Part shown: positions 21,183-33,891 of the stretch, in pieces
How the letters are laid out: each line of letters begins with the position of its first letter
Numbering within the stretch: position 1 is the stretch's first letter
Source: Aphrophora alni
Taxonomy: Eukaryota > Arthropoda > Insecta > Hemiptera > Aphrophoridae
Length of the DNA stretch: 64,000 nucleotides
Direction of reading: 5' to 3'
Assembly: GCA_963513935.1 (NCBI GenBank)
Contig: OY740768.1
Location: 75,554,877-75,618,876 of the forward strand
Position numbers and translations under genes: made by a program
The notes under the pieces: model-generated
Seen by the model: only the letters and a program-made list of their open reading frames with translations
Databases searched by the model: none
Told to the model about the DNA's origin: nothing

Positions 21183-23840
21183 GTCTGTTAGTTAAAGTTG
21201 GCGCATTGACCGGTGTAGCGATACGACTTGTTGGTGGAATAACGATGTACACCACGCAGTAGTTGAGAAGGATGGAAAAAGAAATGGTAGGAAATTTGGG
21301 ACCACTCGCTGTTAACTATTTGAAGGTCTTGTGAAATCAGTGGAAAAACATTGAATTCTTCTTCATCGATTAAATTTCCATAGTTCCATACGAAATGTTT
21401 TGCATAATCGAGTCTAGATTGCGACAACTGAAAAAGAAGGAAAATCAACCATTCGGCGGCATCAACATTACGGTTTTTGGAGATTTGTTAATCTCAACAA
21501 GATGTTTAAAATCGATTGCAAAATTTCACACAGACACAACACTAAAAAGCAGATTTTATTAAATAAACCACATTTTTAATATGGATTAAAATGTTTAAAA
21601 TAATTTCTTGCAGCCTCATACAGATTCCCAATCCCATACAGATTGTACTGAATATCTGAGATTGTGAATTTTTAATAGCTATGAAAATACTTGTAAAATT
21701 TAGAACGAAAAACTGGGGTTTATGAAATAGATAATAATGAGGAGTGTAGGGAGCAGCTGTCATTGTCGTTGAGAAAACTAGAAATTCCTAATGTAGGTCA
21801 AGTAGATCCTAATTCAAAACATGGAGATAATCTTCTATTATCTATTCCATGCGCCCCACCTTTTCGTTTTAAATATTACAAGATGGAATTGGGAATCTGC
21901 GTGAACTAAGAGAAATTATTTTATACTTTTTAGTCTGTTTTAAAAACGTGCTTAAAATTTTTTTTCCTTAAGTAATTATTGATGATAAATTTGTATAAAT
22001 ACTTCAATTGTGTCTTAAATTCATACTAAACGTATTTCATTGAAATCGAGTTTTAAATGACAATGTTCGAGGTGAATGTTCGTTTGTTTTTTGCTATTTA
22101 TTCCTTGACTGTGATTTATTTTACTTGCTAATTACATACCAGTTATAGTTATTTCACAAAAATTTGATCGGTAGTCAAATCATCGATCGTGAGTTAGCAG
22201 TAACTTGGCGAGATGTTTTCAGTGACTTGTGAAAGGTTTGCTACAATGCGCAATACCATGCACTCGCATTTTAATGACAAAACGTTTTATGTACTTAACG
22301 ACAATTGTACCATTAAAAAAAAAACCATTCGAGGTAAAATGAGGTCAATATTTTCTTACATATAAGTAGCCAAATGATAATGATTGTTGTCCATTATCGT
22401 GTTTTCTCATTATCTTTGTATTAGTAGATATAATATTTTAACAATTCATGAATGCTTATGAGCGATCCTAGACTTGGTAAACATTTTTCGATTATTTGCT
22501 TATTATGTACATTTTAGTTTGGAAATATGAGATGTATGTAATCCAAACTTTGCTTTTTATCCTCTATACAGACACTATTACATAGATTCCAATCCAGATC
22601 CAACTTTGTATACATATCATTCTAAGTGTCGAAGGTTGTATCTAAGTAACCCCTTGGGGTTAGGGTAACGCAACAATAAATTTATACAACATTCTGCGGT
22701 TTACCACCTTCCTCTCACTCCTATATATCCTTCTTTATCTTAACCCTCAACTGTTGTGTCAAAGAAACAATAGTTGTTTTACTAATATTAATAAAGTTGC
22801 AACTTGTGAGCTAACTTTGTCACAACTCATCCACAAAACCAAAAATAATATGAATTGCCATCTTCAAAAAATGTCACTATACTATTTATACATGGGAAGG
22901 AAAATAGTTTCTATATGGATTTTTTAAGGAGGTAAATTAGTATGAAATGCTCCTTAACCAACGTTTTGTGAATTATGTATGTATAAGACTCGTAAAATAT
23001 TTTTGTATTTACAGGTAAATACAATTATAAACTCTTATTGAGCGTAAATAGTTTTTTTTTTTTTTTTTTTTAAATATTAAATTGAAATGTTTAATGATGG
23101 TGGGCAAGGTTCATTTTAGTTTTTTGTCAAATTTTCGTGAACTGTATTTTTTTCTTTTCCCTTATTTTCGATTTGGCACAATTGTTTCGTTTAAGTCTTC
23201 ACTTTCCCCAAAATTGAACTAAATCGGTAGATACGATTTTGAGAAATTACGTTCTTCGTAAAATTTTACTAACATTGTTTTGTTTTTTACTGGTAACTCT
23301 CAAACTGGCATTTTGTTTAGGAAATGGCCACCAACATCTTGTGTTTGGGGTCTTCTATAATACATATAATCTAATAAAATCTAGAAAATATAATATTGTG
23401 TTATGGTAGTAGCTATCCCCAAATTTTAGTCACCGAAAAAAATAAGAAAAATGTCAAAAATATGGCCAAAATATTCCCATATAATAAATTTGATCAGAAT
23501 TCGTCTAACCGCTTGGGATGTAGCATAAGTCATGGACATGGAGACAGATAGAAATTTGTCCATAAACCACATTTTTGAATTTAGGAGGCTTTAAATGTAT
23601 TTTAATAATTCCATGAAAAACTCAACTTTTTTTTTCACAACTTTTGTATCAAACTAGTTTAAAATTAATTATCATTGATAATTTAATTATTTTCTACACA
23701 GTTTTGAAGGAGCGAACTATAGGATGAAATAGTTCGCCAAAGCCACAGTTTCGACTAAATAATTTACAACACTATTCATAAACTTTTATAGGTTTTTATA
23801 ATTATCTAAATTATGCAGTTTAATAATAATTGTAATTATT
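21183..23840. other. A+T-rich spacer
   Basis: No credible gene; minus-strand frames at 21188-21448 and 21542-21763 have no recognisable motif. A small perfect dyad TAACCCC-tt-GGGGTTA lies at 22647-22662, and a T-run of about 20 near 23050-23071. About 23500-23570 ('gtctaaccgcttgggatgta') resembles a fragment of a dispersed insect element. Confidence 0.45.
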
Positions 23841-24245
23841 CCTTCCATTGTAATGGGATTGATGCTTCCACGATTTATTAAAATAAAATGCATCTTCAAA
23901 AAATTCAGTTTGACTACGTAACAAGTTTGCAGTATGTACAGTACAGTATTACACACTTTCGATAGTATTTGGCAATGTGCGGCGTTGTAGTGGAAATGTT
24001 CTGCAAATAACTTGGGCTTATTTAATTTGAAAAGGAAATTTTAGTGAGTAGATATTTCATTTTCAAATTCCTGCTACCCACCCACTGGCAATTCTTCAAC
24101 ACCTCTGGAATGTACAAATATACATGATTTTCACATTCATTTCATTAAAATTTTTTGTTTTAATAAAAAATGAGTGTCACATTTATGTATTAGCATCATA
24201 AATAGAAGAAGAAAATGTTATTCTGAATAAAGTGAATAGCTTTAA
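23841..24245. repeat. Dispersed repeat, copy A
   Basis: This stretch matches 33561-33891 in the same orientation through many blocks in order: 'cttccatt..aat', 'gcggaaatgttctgcaaat' (here with 'gtggaaatg'), 'gaaattttagtgagt', 'cccacccactggcaat', 'ctctggaatgt', and a terminal 'gtgaatagct'. Indels separate the blocks. It has no coding potential I can recognise. It is either an old interspersed element or a segmental duplication about 9.7 kb apart. Confidence 0.8.
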
Positions 24246-25384
24246 TGTAAGCATAACTTATACGCAAACGTTAAGTAAAGTTTCATGATATAATAGCGTA
24301 AATAATTTGATTAATTAAATTACACCTATTCTATATGTTTAATCAATGTCCATAACAACAGGGATAAACGCGTGTAGTCCAGTCAAATTATCCATTTTAG
24401 AGTCAACCGGCAGTGAATGAAATAAAAATCTAACTGGCAGAATTGTTTTGTAATCATATCTGGACGAAAATTGGAAAAACAAATTCGACGATAAAAATTC
24501 GATGCTACAAGGTTTTCATTTTATAAATAATTATAAAATTGCTTACATTTTATTTACATGACAATTAACCGGAAAAGGTTTTAAATATTTTGGCAAAAAA
24601 TAAGAAATTGTTAGGGCCTACGTCATTAACGCTTATGATTATTTTTAAATTTTTCCCGGAAAGCCGCATAAAACGCCAAATTTTAAGGGTGAAAAGTGTT
24701 TTATAAATATCTGTAAAATTTTATAAATTTATACTTGTAGTTTGAATGTATAGTGTAATTTTATAAATTCTAATAATTTATAATTGCAAATTATGTTTAA
24801 ATGAAATAAGTTATAGGCCTACTTGAATCAAAGGTCAATGAAAGAAATTAAATTAAGAGTTTAAATCGGCAAAAGTCGGAAGATAAGATGTTTAAAAAAG
24901 AAATAAAGATAGCTGGTTGAGAAAAAATTTCATGTTTTAGAGGGGAAAGTCTATTACATTTGCTGTAGCCATACAGTCGAGCTTGATTTTATTTTTAAGG
25001 CAGCTTTCTCTGTCTCTTGCAGTTTTCAAAAATTAATATTAGCAGGAAGATTTTTCTTGTGCTGACGATACTGCAATATTATTCGAGAGTGTCAGCGGTA
25101 ATAAATCAGCATCTCGAGATCTGGTAGATACATTTTTTAAAATGGTGTTATCAAAATATTTTACTACGTATGTATATAATTATAACTAACTTTATACCAA
25201 ACGTATTTTAAAGGAGTAGTTATCCGAAGATAGTTTAACATTCTTGCAATGACTCTTTGTGACTGTCATGTAGTTTAGAATAATGTTCATTATAAATGTA
25301 TTTAATAATCTTTTCCTTCTTCAATCAGTGGAAAAACATGTAATGAACCTTAAAATAAACTTAAAAAGTTGATTATTATTCTTT
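24246..25384. other. A+T-rich spacer
   Basis: Nothing recognised. Confidence 0.5.
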
Positions 25385-26118
25385 GGCAACTACCTCCAAT
25401 ACTGAATAGCGTGGGGTCCCATAGCTTTGACATGTTATTAAACTCGACCGAAAATGGAATGTGTGCCATAGTTCTGAATGTAATCATAGGATACCACTAC
25501 CTCCTAAAACAGCGTATAGACATTTCTATCTCTATGCTGCACCAAAGTTTTTTTATATGATACCACATAAAATCAGGGAAATGAAATCTTTAAAAAAATT
25601 TTTTAAACTGTTGAAGAGATTTTTATTTATAGATAAATTAGATAATTGGTTTTAGCATATGTATATTGTGATGTGTGTGTGTGTTAATGTAGTAGATGAA
25701 GTTTAGTTTATTGTGCCTTACAAAGTTATAATCTTTTACTAGCCTGTTGTTTTACTTTTTGTTGCTTCAGACTGTGAAGTTAGTTTATGTATGATAATTT
25801 TTTTGTTGTTATTTTATTTGTGTGATAACTAATCACAATTACTTCTAAGAATATTTGTTTTTAGTATAAGGCTATCTTCAATTTCTGCTTGTTAAATATT
25901 TTCTATTATGATGGAAGGTCCAATATAGGCTTTTTCTTAGGATCTCCTACATTTCTCTTGTGCAATTTTGTTTGTGTCAGTTTTTAAAAATTTTCTTTTC
26001 TTTTAAATAAGCTATTTAGGGTATTGTATTATATTTTTATTTGTTGTGGTATGTTTTATTGTGAATTTTGTATTTGTTATAGTGTATAATCTTGCACATG
26101 AGAAATAAAATAAATTAT

Positions 26119-26120
<2 letters not shown>
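25385..26120 (+). pseudogene. 5'-truncated LINE, C-terminus plus 3' UTR
   Basis: Plus-strand frames joined across shifts read 'GSHSFDML', then IPLPPKTAYRHFYLYAAPKF (about 25483-25542), MIPHKIREMKSLKKFFKLLK and a stop at 25653-25655. The pattern 'lyyxaPKlfNxLPxxIrxxksxxxFkkxLkxfL' is the usual end of CR1/Jockey-type LINE ORF2 (family knowledge). About 460 bp of A+T-rich 3' UTR follows, with overlapping AATAAA signals at 26103-26115, and the copy ends in a simple TTA/AT tail. The frameshift before residue 1 of this block and the missing 5' part show it is dead. Confidence 0.7.

Positions 26121-26156
<36 letters not shown>
26121..26156. repeat. (AT)n microsatellite at a LINE 3' end
   Basis: Pure AT alternation of about 33 bp right after the AATAAA signals of the LINE fragment, followed by a T-run. 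It probably grew from the retrotransposon tail. Confidence 0.9.
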
Positions 26157-26164
<8 letters not shown>

Positions 26165-28154
26165 TTGAATTCGGAATTGTGGTATAAACACGGGAAGCTA
26201 TGACACCAACCCCCCCTAAAATATAAGTAGCCGTTTGTCTTATAACGCCGAATCAGACAGAGGGGTTGGCGACAGTAAGAGGGGAGAGATTGGCGTTCGG
26301 CCTATGAAGGTTTCCACTGATCAAAATTATGTAATTTTTATAACTACAGTATATTTACCACTTATATAATTTTTCCATTTGAAAATAGTCCGACTATCAG
26401 GGGCGCAGAAACGGAAGAATTGTTTAGGTTAGGATAGTTGAACGATAACAGTATTTTCGACAAGACGTTGAACATGAACTGGCCAATTTGATGTATAAAC
26501 AAGATTTTTTTTAGATAAATATTGACCAATTTCCGCCGCCTAATCTCTTATAAATGTTGTACTTTAAAGTTAGAAATAAATAAATAAAACTGTAGGTTGT
26601 CCTTACGTGATCTATAAACGTTCTATTTCAGCACTCACTAGACAGATTTCAACGAGTTACGAAGGTTTAGTGGTGATAGGAGTTACTCTTCTTCACCACC
26701 TACACGTGCCAACCAATGACGAGCCTCGTATCCCTCCTCCATTTCTTCCGTCACTGTGCAGACCCTTTACCACAATTCGGAGATGTCCAACACATCGAAG
26801 CTATGGGATTGTATCATATTAGGTCCTAAAGACACATCTGTTTTTGGGAGATGTTAAACAACTCACTTTTCGGTGCTATAAGAATCGATGTTACGGCATC
26901 GTACCCTGAATAGTAAGGAAATTAAAGTGGTATATTGTGCCCATGTACAATCGATATTAAAGTAAGGAATTATAAAGCTTTTAGTGAAACGTATAACTCT
27001 CTATTAAAACCGTTATCAGTAATTCAATAATCTATAATTAAAAATGGATATCGGATAAACAAGCGTTTCTCAACAATGGGATTGTTTAAGAAACTTGGTA
27101 TACTTACTATTAGGCAACTGTTCATCAAGCGCTTTATAATAAGTATTTTTACACCGATCCATGGTAAGTTCTTTCCAACACTTATAAGCTTTGATACTCA
27201 CAATACTTCAAATGTGGGATTTCAGGTTCCAAAAATGTAAAATTAATTAGCACATCTAATCTATTTAAATTGTTTAACAATAATAGTGTGTTATTGTTCA
27301 TATTATACATTTGTCAGAAACATAAATATACATAAAATGTTTTAAAGAACATATCAAACCTAGAGAATTACTTAGAATGAAAAATAGTAATAACAATGAA
27401 ACTCTTCACTATTCTAACACACTTACTGCATAACCCAGATGTCGTCTGCCAAATTGCTAGCAATTTTATCTTTTATTAGAAAATTATTAGGAATTAAATT
27501 TTAAAATAAAATAAGTTGATGTCTTTATTTCAATGCTTTCCCACATATTTTACCAAATTAACTAATCTCCCCTGTTTTGTATATTTAATTAGCTAAGGAA
27601 TTTCTGCGCCAGTCGCGTATTTCTTTACTATAGGACCTATTTTAGTGTCATATTAATTAAAGAGGTTTAACTGAAGATTTACAGAAATTATTCATTTTCC
27701 TTGGAAACACTTATTTTGTAATAAATTTATCATTTAAATAATAGATTATGACTGTTATGGGTAAATACATGTTTCACAATAAAAATAATTTAAAAAAGCT
27801 GTTAAATTTCTCAAATGTTTTATTGCGTTGTTTTATTGTGAATTTATAACAGCTGTTTTAAATTATTTCTAGATTAAATTATATAGTGCTTAATTTATTT
27901 GTGGGTATTCACTTTGCATTGCGATTGATTGGATACATTTCGCAAAACTAAAGTTTATATGACTTATTGTTAATCTGCGACAATTAGATCTGATTTTTTT
28001 TATCATTATTGTTAATGTGTGACAATTGTGTGGGAGCTTATTCTAAATGCTGGCCGCAGAAAACCGTGTTGAAACCGTCGAACACTTACTGGTCGACGAG
28101 AAAATGTCAATGGAAAAAATCTAAGGGCACTGAATCGTGAAATAAACCTAACCT
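26157..28154. other. A+T-rich spacer
   Basis: No gene recognised; the small frame at 26607-26822 shows no known motif. Two and a half CCTAA units (28147-28160) are too few to call telomeric. Confidence 0.45.
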
Positions 28155-28233
28155 AACCTATTATTCTATATTTTGTCTGTCTGAGTTTGTATATGTTGTA
28201 AATTTTGAATAAACATATTGTATTGTGTATATA

Positions 28234-28286
<53 letters not shown>

Positions 28287-28336
28287 CTTAATTCATTAAT
28301 ACAAACTCAGACAGACAGAATATAGAATGATAGGTT
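28155..28336. mobile_element. Inverted-repeat element around an (AT)n core
   Basis: The arm at 28155-28192, ending in TGTCTGTCTGAGTTTGTAT, is reverse-complementary to the arm at 28299-28336, beginning ATACAAACTCAGACAGACA. There are about two mismatches over 38 bp. The loop contains an AATAAA (28208-28213) and an AT microsatellite at 28239-28284. No coding capacity. It could be a MITE, or two head-to-head copies of a short sequence meeting at the AT run. Confidence 0.72.
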
Positions 28337-29009
28337 GGTATATTTTTCATTGAAATAATCCCTTTGTCCTAAAGAAAATTTTAATTTACTATAAATATAA
28401 TGTAATTGAAACATATAACAACGATCCAACCATGTGTTTCTGATCTCGCCTAATCTCACTAATAAATCATTGACTTTTTACTGCCATGCTCTTCTTTTAA
28501 ACACTTCCAAAAATATCTAAATTATACTCGAATTTTTCTTAAAATCCTGACCAAACTTTAGCTCAAAACATTTCCTTTCTAAATAGGAATCTGGTAACTT
28601 CTATCTGATAAAGATAACAATTTTAAAACGTAAAATATAAATTTCACATTAATTTCTAAAACCTGTAAGCACAACAGCTTAGTAAAATCATTTATTTGTG
28701 AAACATAAATGCAGTAACATTCCTGAATAATTAAAACATTTGAATGTCCCAACCAGGATTATGGGAACAAAAATCGAAACATGGGGAATGGCAAGGTCAA
28801 CAATAATATTACTTCTACATTAAAAGTAATTATGTACAGACTTCTTTGTGAACTAGTTTAAGCCATAATAGAAAAATATTAAAATTAAAATTTTTGTTTT
28901 AGTTATTAAATATTTAATTATCTTTATATTTATGCCTATCATTTTTTGTGCTTTTGAGCACAAAATGTAGTAACTTCCATCACTATTCAATGAATGTTTG
29001 ATTAATACT
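28337..29009. other. A+T-rich spacer
   Basis: Nothing recognised. Confidence 0.5.
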
Positions 29010-29233
<224 letters not shown>

Positions 29234-30784
29234 ATTTTTCTTCATGCATTTATTTCACTATGGGTTTATTCTAAAGAATTAATTTTTTATTTGTAAAAGT
29301 AAAATAGGGCGTGTGTTCCTTGTCGATTAGTTCCACAAACATTTTTTTATACTTTTGTATATGTTTAATAATATAAGAATAAAGTTGATTTGATTTGAAC
29401 AGCATCCTTTTACAATTTAGTCCTTGGAGGATTTGTCTGTCTTGTATTGATTATTTCCCTGGGGGTTGGAAGCTAATCACATTTATTACGCTGTTATTAG
29501 TTGTGACACATGCAATCACAAACTTGTGACGAGGAGTTTATATCATGACAACACTTTCTATAGTCATAGATTGATTTTATTGATGAAGACTTCTATATAG
29601 AGTGGGGTAACGAAAATAACACACTCGTGTTTTTCATGTTATGAAAAATAAGCTCTTGGAATTTTCTTCATGACAAAAACTAAACTTCAGGTTATGAAAT
29701 GTCGACCGATAATGATGACTAGAACTCGTCTTGAGAGGTCATTTCCGATTATTATTATTTTTTTTTTAAAGGCGGTTTCCGATATTCGTATTTATAGTAA
29801 AGGGCTGGTTCTACGAGTTTAAGTTTCCTTCTTCTGTTTTTGTCTTTTTTTCGGTTTTGTCTGGTAGTTTTGATCTTAAAATGGAAATACTACAAAGATG
29901 AACAATTTGAAATTTATACAACTTGATACCTGTATTAAGATCTAAGATTTGAAGAGAGAAGTAAATTTAAGAAAAGACTGTACCCCGAAATGTCTGAGTC
30001 TACGAACGCATATATGGTGAGAGGAAGTGGAGAATTAAACAAATATAAAAGCATTACAACAACTAACATGACCGGCATGATTCCGATGATTGAAGAAACA
30101 AGTAACTATAATTCTAAATAAATGTTTCATATTTTTTCGGAAACTACTCGTCGCAACGAGGACTTGTTTATTCAACGGGATTTTATCGACTCATACATTT
30201 TATTTTCAAAGGAGACAATTTTATTTCTCACTTCAGGTTCTGAGCAGTGGTAAAATCATACTTAACATTTTTAATGTTAAGTAACACAAATTTAAATTTA
30301 ACTTTGTTCCAAATATTTATAGAGAAATTATCTTCTAAATTTAATATTTATAACTTATAACAATAGTTACGTGTTAATTAATTAAATGTTGAAAGTGGTG
30401 AGCTTCAGCTTCTATATAATAATACATATTTTGATGAAAACTTTGACTTTCTGGAGTAATTTAATCGCATTCGTTTACTATATATGTTGGCGTAAATCTT
30501 ATATTTTACTTTTAAAATAGAGAAACGTCTCACAAAAACAAATGTATCCAAGCCAAATATAGCGACCTTTAAGGCCATTCTAAAACACTTCTTCCATCCA
30601 CCAAACTCGAAAATTCTGATCAAGATACATTCAAGAGGCTAAGCGTATATAGTAAACAAATAATCGTCTAAACCACGTGTTGAATAAATAATTTAAAACC
30701 CTACAAGTGGCGCATGTTAAAGGTTTTATTTTCTTAAAAAATTCATAAAAAATATTATTTTTTATATAAAACCTAACTTATAAG
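29234..30784. other. A+T-rich spacer with a possible LINE tail
   Basis: At 29377-29398 'aagaataaagttgatttgat' ends in TTGAT repeats, resembling the 3' terminus of a plus-strand non-LTR retrotransposon (polyadenylation signal plus short repeat tail). No coding part was found upstream, so it would be a very short copy. Elsewhere nothing is recognised. Confidence 0.35.
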
Positions 30785-31615
30785 ACATCATTTCCCCCAG
30801 AAAGATGCGTAGAATTTACATATGTAAAAAAAAAAATAAAAATAAAAAAAAAAAAAAAAATTATATGAAACGGTTTTGGAGTAAGTATGTTAGATGTCAA
30901 AAAATGATGTTAACATTTTCCAGAAAAACCTGTATCGTCCAAAATCAATAGCTTACCACCTTTTTTCAAGATATACAAAAGTTTTGTGTAATATTTGTGA
31001 AGATATTTAGAAAAAAAAAATTGTTACATTTTCAAAAATAAAAATTACGAAAAAAGGGAATATGATACTTTTATTTTCAAAATTATCATAAATAGTAATA
31101 TTTATTTTATACACAACTTCTATATATCATTATATTCAGAAAGGTACATAAAATTTAGCTGTGTAGTGAAAAAAAAAAAATGTAAAAAATCTGGAGTTAT
31201 TATGTCAAACAGCAAAAATCGGAAAGTAACAGAAGGAAGAATTTCACAGAAATGGTAATGTACACCATACAAATTTTTTTTTTTGATTTTTTTGAAGCAT
31301 TACTTGTAATATATTTGTGGATAAAAGTTGGTAAAAAATTAATATCAATTTATAAAATTTTCATTAGACATGGTTCATTTTTACGTAAAAAGTGAATATT
31401 TGCTAACTATTTTCAAAAACTCACCAAAAATATAATTATTATTCAAAACCCAAGTTTTTATTACCCAAGTTCTCACAAAGATACATAGATTTTATGTGTG
31501 TAATACAAAAACTTTAGATGTAAAACATTTGGAGTTATTATGTCAAATAGCAAAAAATCGGAAAGTAACGGAGGCAAAATTCCACAGAAATAGGTATATA
31601 AACCAATAAAAAAAT
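30785..31615. repeat. Diverged tandem triplication, about 315-338-bp units
   Basis: Three related segments follow one another. The block 'ggagttattatgtcaaa' then 'cggaaagtaac' occurs at 31193 and 31531 (338 bp apart), and a more diverged 'ggagtaagtatgttagatgt' lies at 30878 (315 bp earlier). Each is preceded by a 'cagaaaGatacatagaattt'-like block and followed by a 'cacagaaat' or 'cagaaaaacc' block. Long A-runs lie within. No coding frame is kept. Confidence 0.7.
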
Positions 31616-33560
31616 TTATAGGTAGGCTTATATAAATTTATAAACATTTTGCATACATTTTGGTAAAAACATAATCAATTTATAAAATGTTCATTAGACA
31701 AAATTATTTTTATTAGTAAACACAACGTGTTTTGCTACAAATTTGCTATAAAGGAAGACCAATTTACAACATAACCTCTATCTCTAGATAGCCTCAATAT
31801 TTGATGTCTGACAATAACATTCACTCAGAACAATAAATTCCACAAACAATAATACTGATATTGTAATTTGTCCACACAATTTATAATAAATAAATAAAAC
31901 AAACCTTCAGAATAACACAAATATAATTCACAAGTCAATAAGCGCTACGGCTTTCATATGTCATTTTAGACACAAACATCGCTATGTTCCGAGTAAAAAA
32001 CAAGAACCAAAAACTAACTGTAGGATATAGCAAGTAATACCAACTTGTAAAATAAAATCTTCTCTACAACATTCTGTAAAGATCGGTTACAAAATATCGA
32101 TTGAATAATCGATTATCTTATTTAGTAAACTGCACCGAATGCCAAGTAAAATTCTTTCAGTTTGGTTACTACTTTGGTTAAGTAGAAATATCTCGCGATC
32201 TGTGGCACATAGAACAATTTGTAAACCACAGATCGAAAGAGAAAGATGTGATCTAGAGAACAGTGTTTTGGTCGACCTGCTTGACAGAAAAATAGATTTA
32301 CGAACATATGAGAAAAAAATGGCGTCGTTTCTACTTACAACCGCACAGTTCAAATCTTTGACGTTACGTATCAAAAATATGCGAATTTCAGCAATTTTTG
32401 GAATATTATTTATAACGTTTTGTGGTATTTTTTTTGCATGATTATGTATCTACGGAACATTGGCTTTCCACTATTTTTTTTATTGCGATAGGACGATTCT
32501 AACTTAAATGATGAACTTTGTTTGGTTGACATATTGTGCAGTGATCAGATACATTTATTTAAAGAGACATGACAAATAGTGTTGTGTATTCTAGATTTGA
32601 TTTAACAGCTATGCGAAATGTAAAAGTTCTGTCATTTGAATCATAAAAATTTAATTAATAATACAATTCTGGCAATTTTTCCTCCAAACTTATTAAGATG
32701 TGTGAATTATTAAGTCATAACTTTTTTACAACGAGTTAACGTGACAAATTGTATTTTCTTATTGCACTTAATCTGGCACAAGGAGGATACCATCATAAAA
32801 ATCTAACAACATCCTAGGATGACAATAAGCTGTTTTATGCAATCTTGAATCTAAATACTCTACACCGTCAATAAAAACAAACTATCTTCTGGAACTATAA
32901 TGAATGAACTAATATTGTTAATTAATAACATAGCATATTCACAGTTTAAAAAAGAACTTTAATATAATGCAGTGCCTTGTGAAATATAAAAATTCGGCTG
33001 CATTATCCTTGGGTTAATCATTAATTTATTTTGTCATTAATTAAAAACAATTTTTTTTAAAAATAACAAACGATAGCTACAATAAAGGGAAAATCAATCG
33101 ATGGATTGCGCCCAACTTTTTAAAAATGTAACAGCCAGGTATCTGTGTTTTTCAGCATCAAAAATGTATGTTACAGTAGGTCGTCCTTATCCTTTTTCTT
33201 ATGTATAAATAATTTCAATTTTGAAATTAACGAATTTCAGTTTCGGCCGCTAGCACACAAATTCTCTTAAAAAAAAAAAATCTTATTTCAACAATGAACA
33301 ACCAAGATTCAATTAACTACTGTATAGCTCTAGACCTTCTTAATAACATAGTAATAAAATGCAAATATAATTATTAAAGTTTCTGTGTCTACGTCAAAGC
33401 CAATCCCTTTCATTTCATTTTATGTATTTAAAAACTTCAGAGTATGGTTGCGTGATGTGGCCGACCTAAATGTAATTGATATTAAAATTGCGGTTTACCT
33501 TATTTTTTTTTTTAACCATTACAGTTATAGTAATAAAATATCTAAATTCTGCAATTCAAT
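31616..33560. other. A+T-rich spacer
   Basis: No gene I would stand behind apart from the weak candidate at 32139-32441. A short dyad ATCGATT-gaat-AATCGAT lies near 32097-32114. Confidence 0.45.
32139..32441 (+). CDS. Weak candidate small ORF, 100 residues
   Basis: ATG-to-TGA frame of 100 codons. It has a hydrophobic N-terminus (ILSVWLLLWLS, residues 5-15), a charged middle (ERERCDLENSV, DLLDRKIDLRTYEKK) and a hydrophobic C-terminus (ISAIFGILFITFCGIFF). A secreted or membrane micropeptide could look like this, but no family is recognised. A 95-codon minus-strand frame overlaps it, no splice or promoter context is evident, and a frame this long is expected by chance in 64 kb. Probably not a gene. 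Confidence 0.12.
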   Translation: MPSKILSVWLLLWLSRNISRSVAHRTICKPQIERERCDLENSVLVDLLDRKIDLRTYEKKMASFLLTTAQFKSLTLRIKNMRISAIFGILFITFCGIFFA

Positions 33561-33891
33561 CTTTTCTTCCATTGGAATAGAATTGCTAACAACAAAAAAA
33601 TGCATATGCAAAAACCTTATTTTGGCTACGTGAATTGTTTCCCAAATTGATGATACGATTTCGATGGTATTTGGCAGCAAGCATCTGAAGCGGAAATGTT
33701 CTGCAAATAACTTGTTTAATTTGAAAGGGAAATTTTAGTGAGTCGGTATTCCTTTTTAAAATTCCTGACTGCCCACCCACTGGCAATGCTTCAGCATCTC
33801 TGGAATGTGCAAATATAATGATTTTCTTTTTCCATCCTTGAATAAAAAGTGAGTAAGAGTTATGTTTCTGTGAATAAGTGAATAGCTCTAA
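33561..33891. repeat. Dispersed repeat, copy B
   Basis: Second copy of the repeat at 23841-24245, same orientation, shorter by about 75 bp through several deletions. It retains 'gcggaaatgttctgcaaat', 'gggaaattttagtgagt', 'cccacccactggcaat' and 'ctctggaatgtgcaaatat'. Overlapping open frames in this stretch are not conserved in copy A. Confidence 0.8.

Noticed and set aside
28147..28160. CCTAACCTAACCTA as an interstitial insect telomere repeat
   Set aside because: Fewer than three units, which is expected by chance in this composition.
32139..32441. A secreted or membrane micropeptide gene
   Set aside because: Listed only as a weak candidate. An opposite-strand frame of similar length overlaps it, and there is no family match or splice context.
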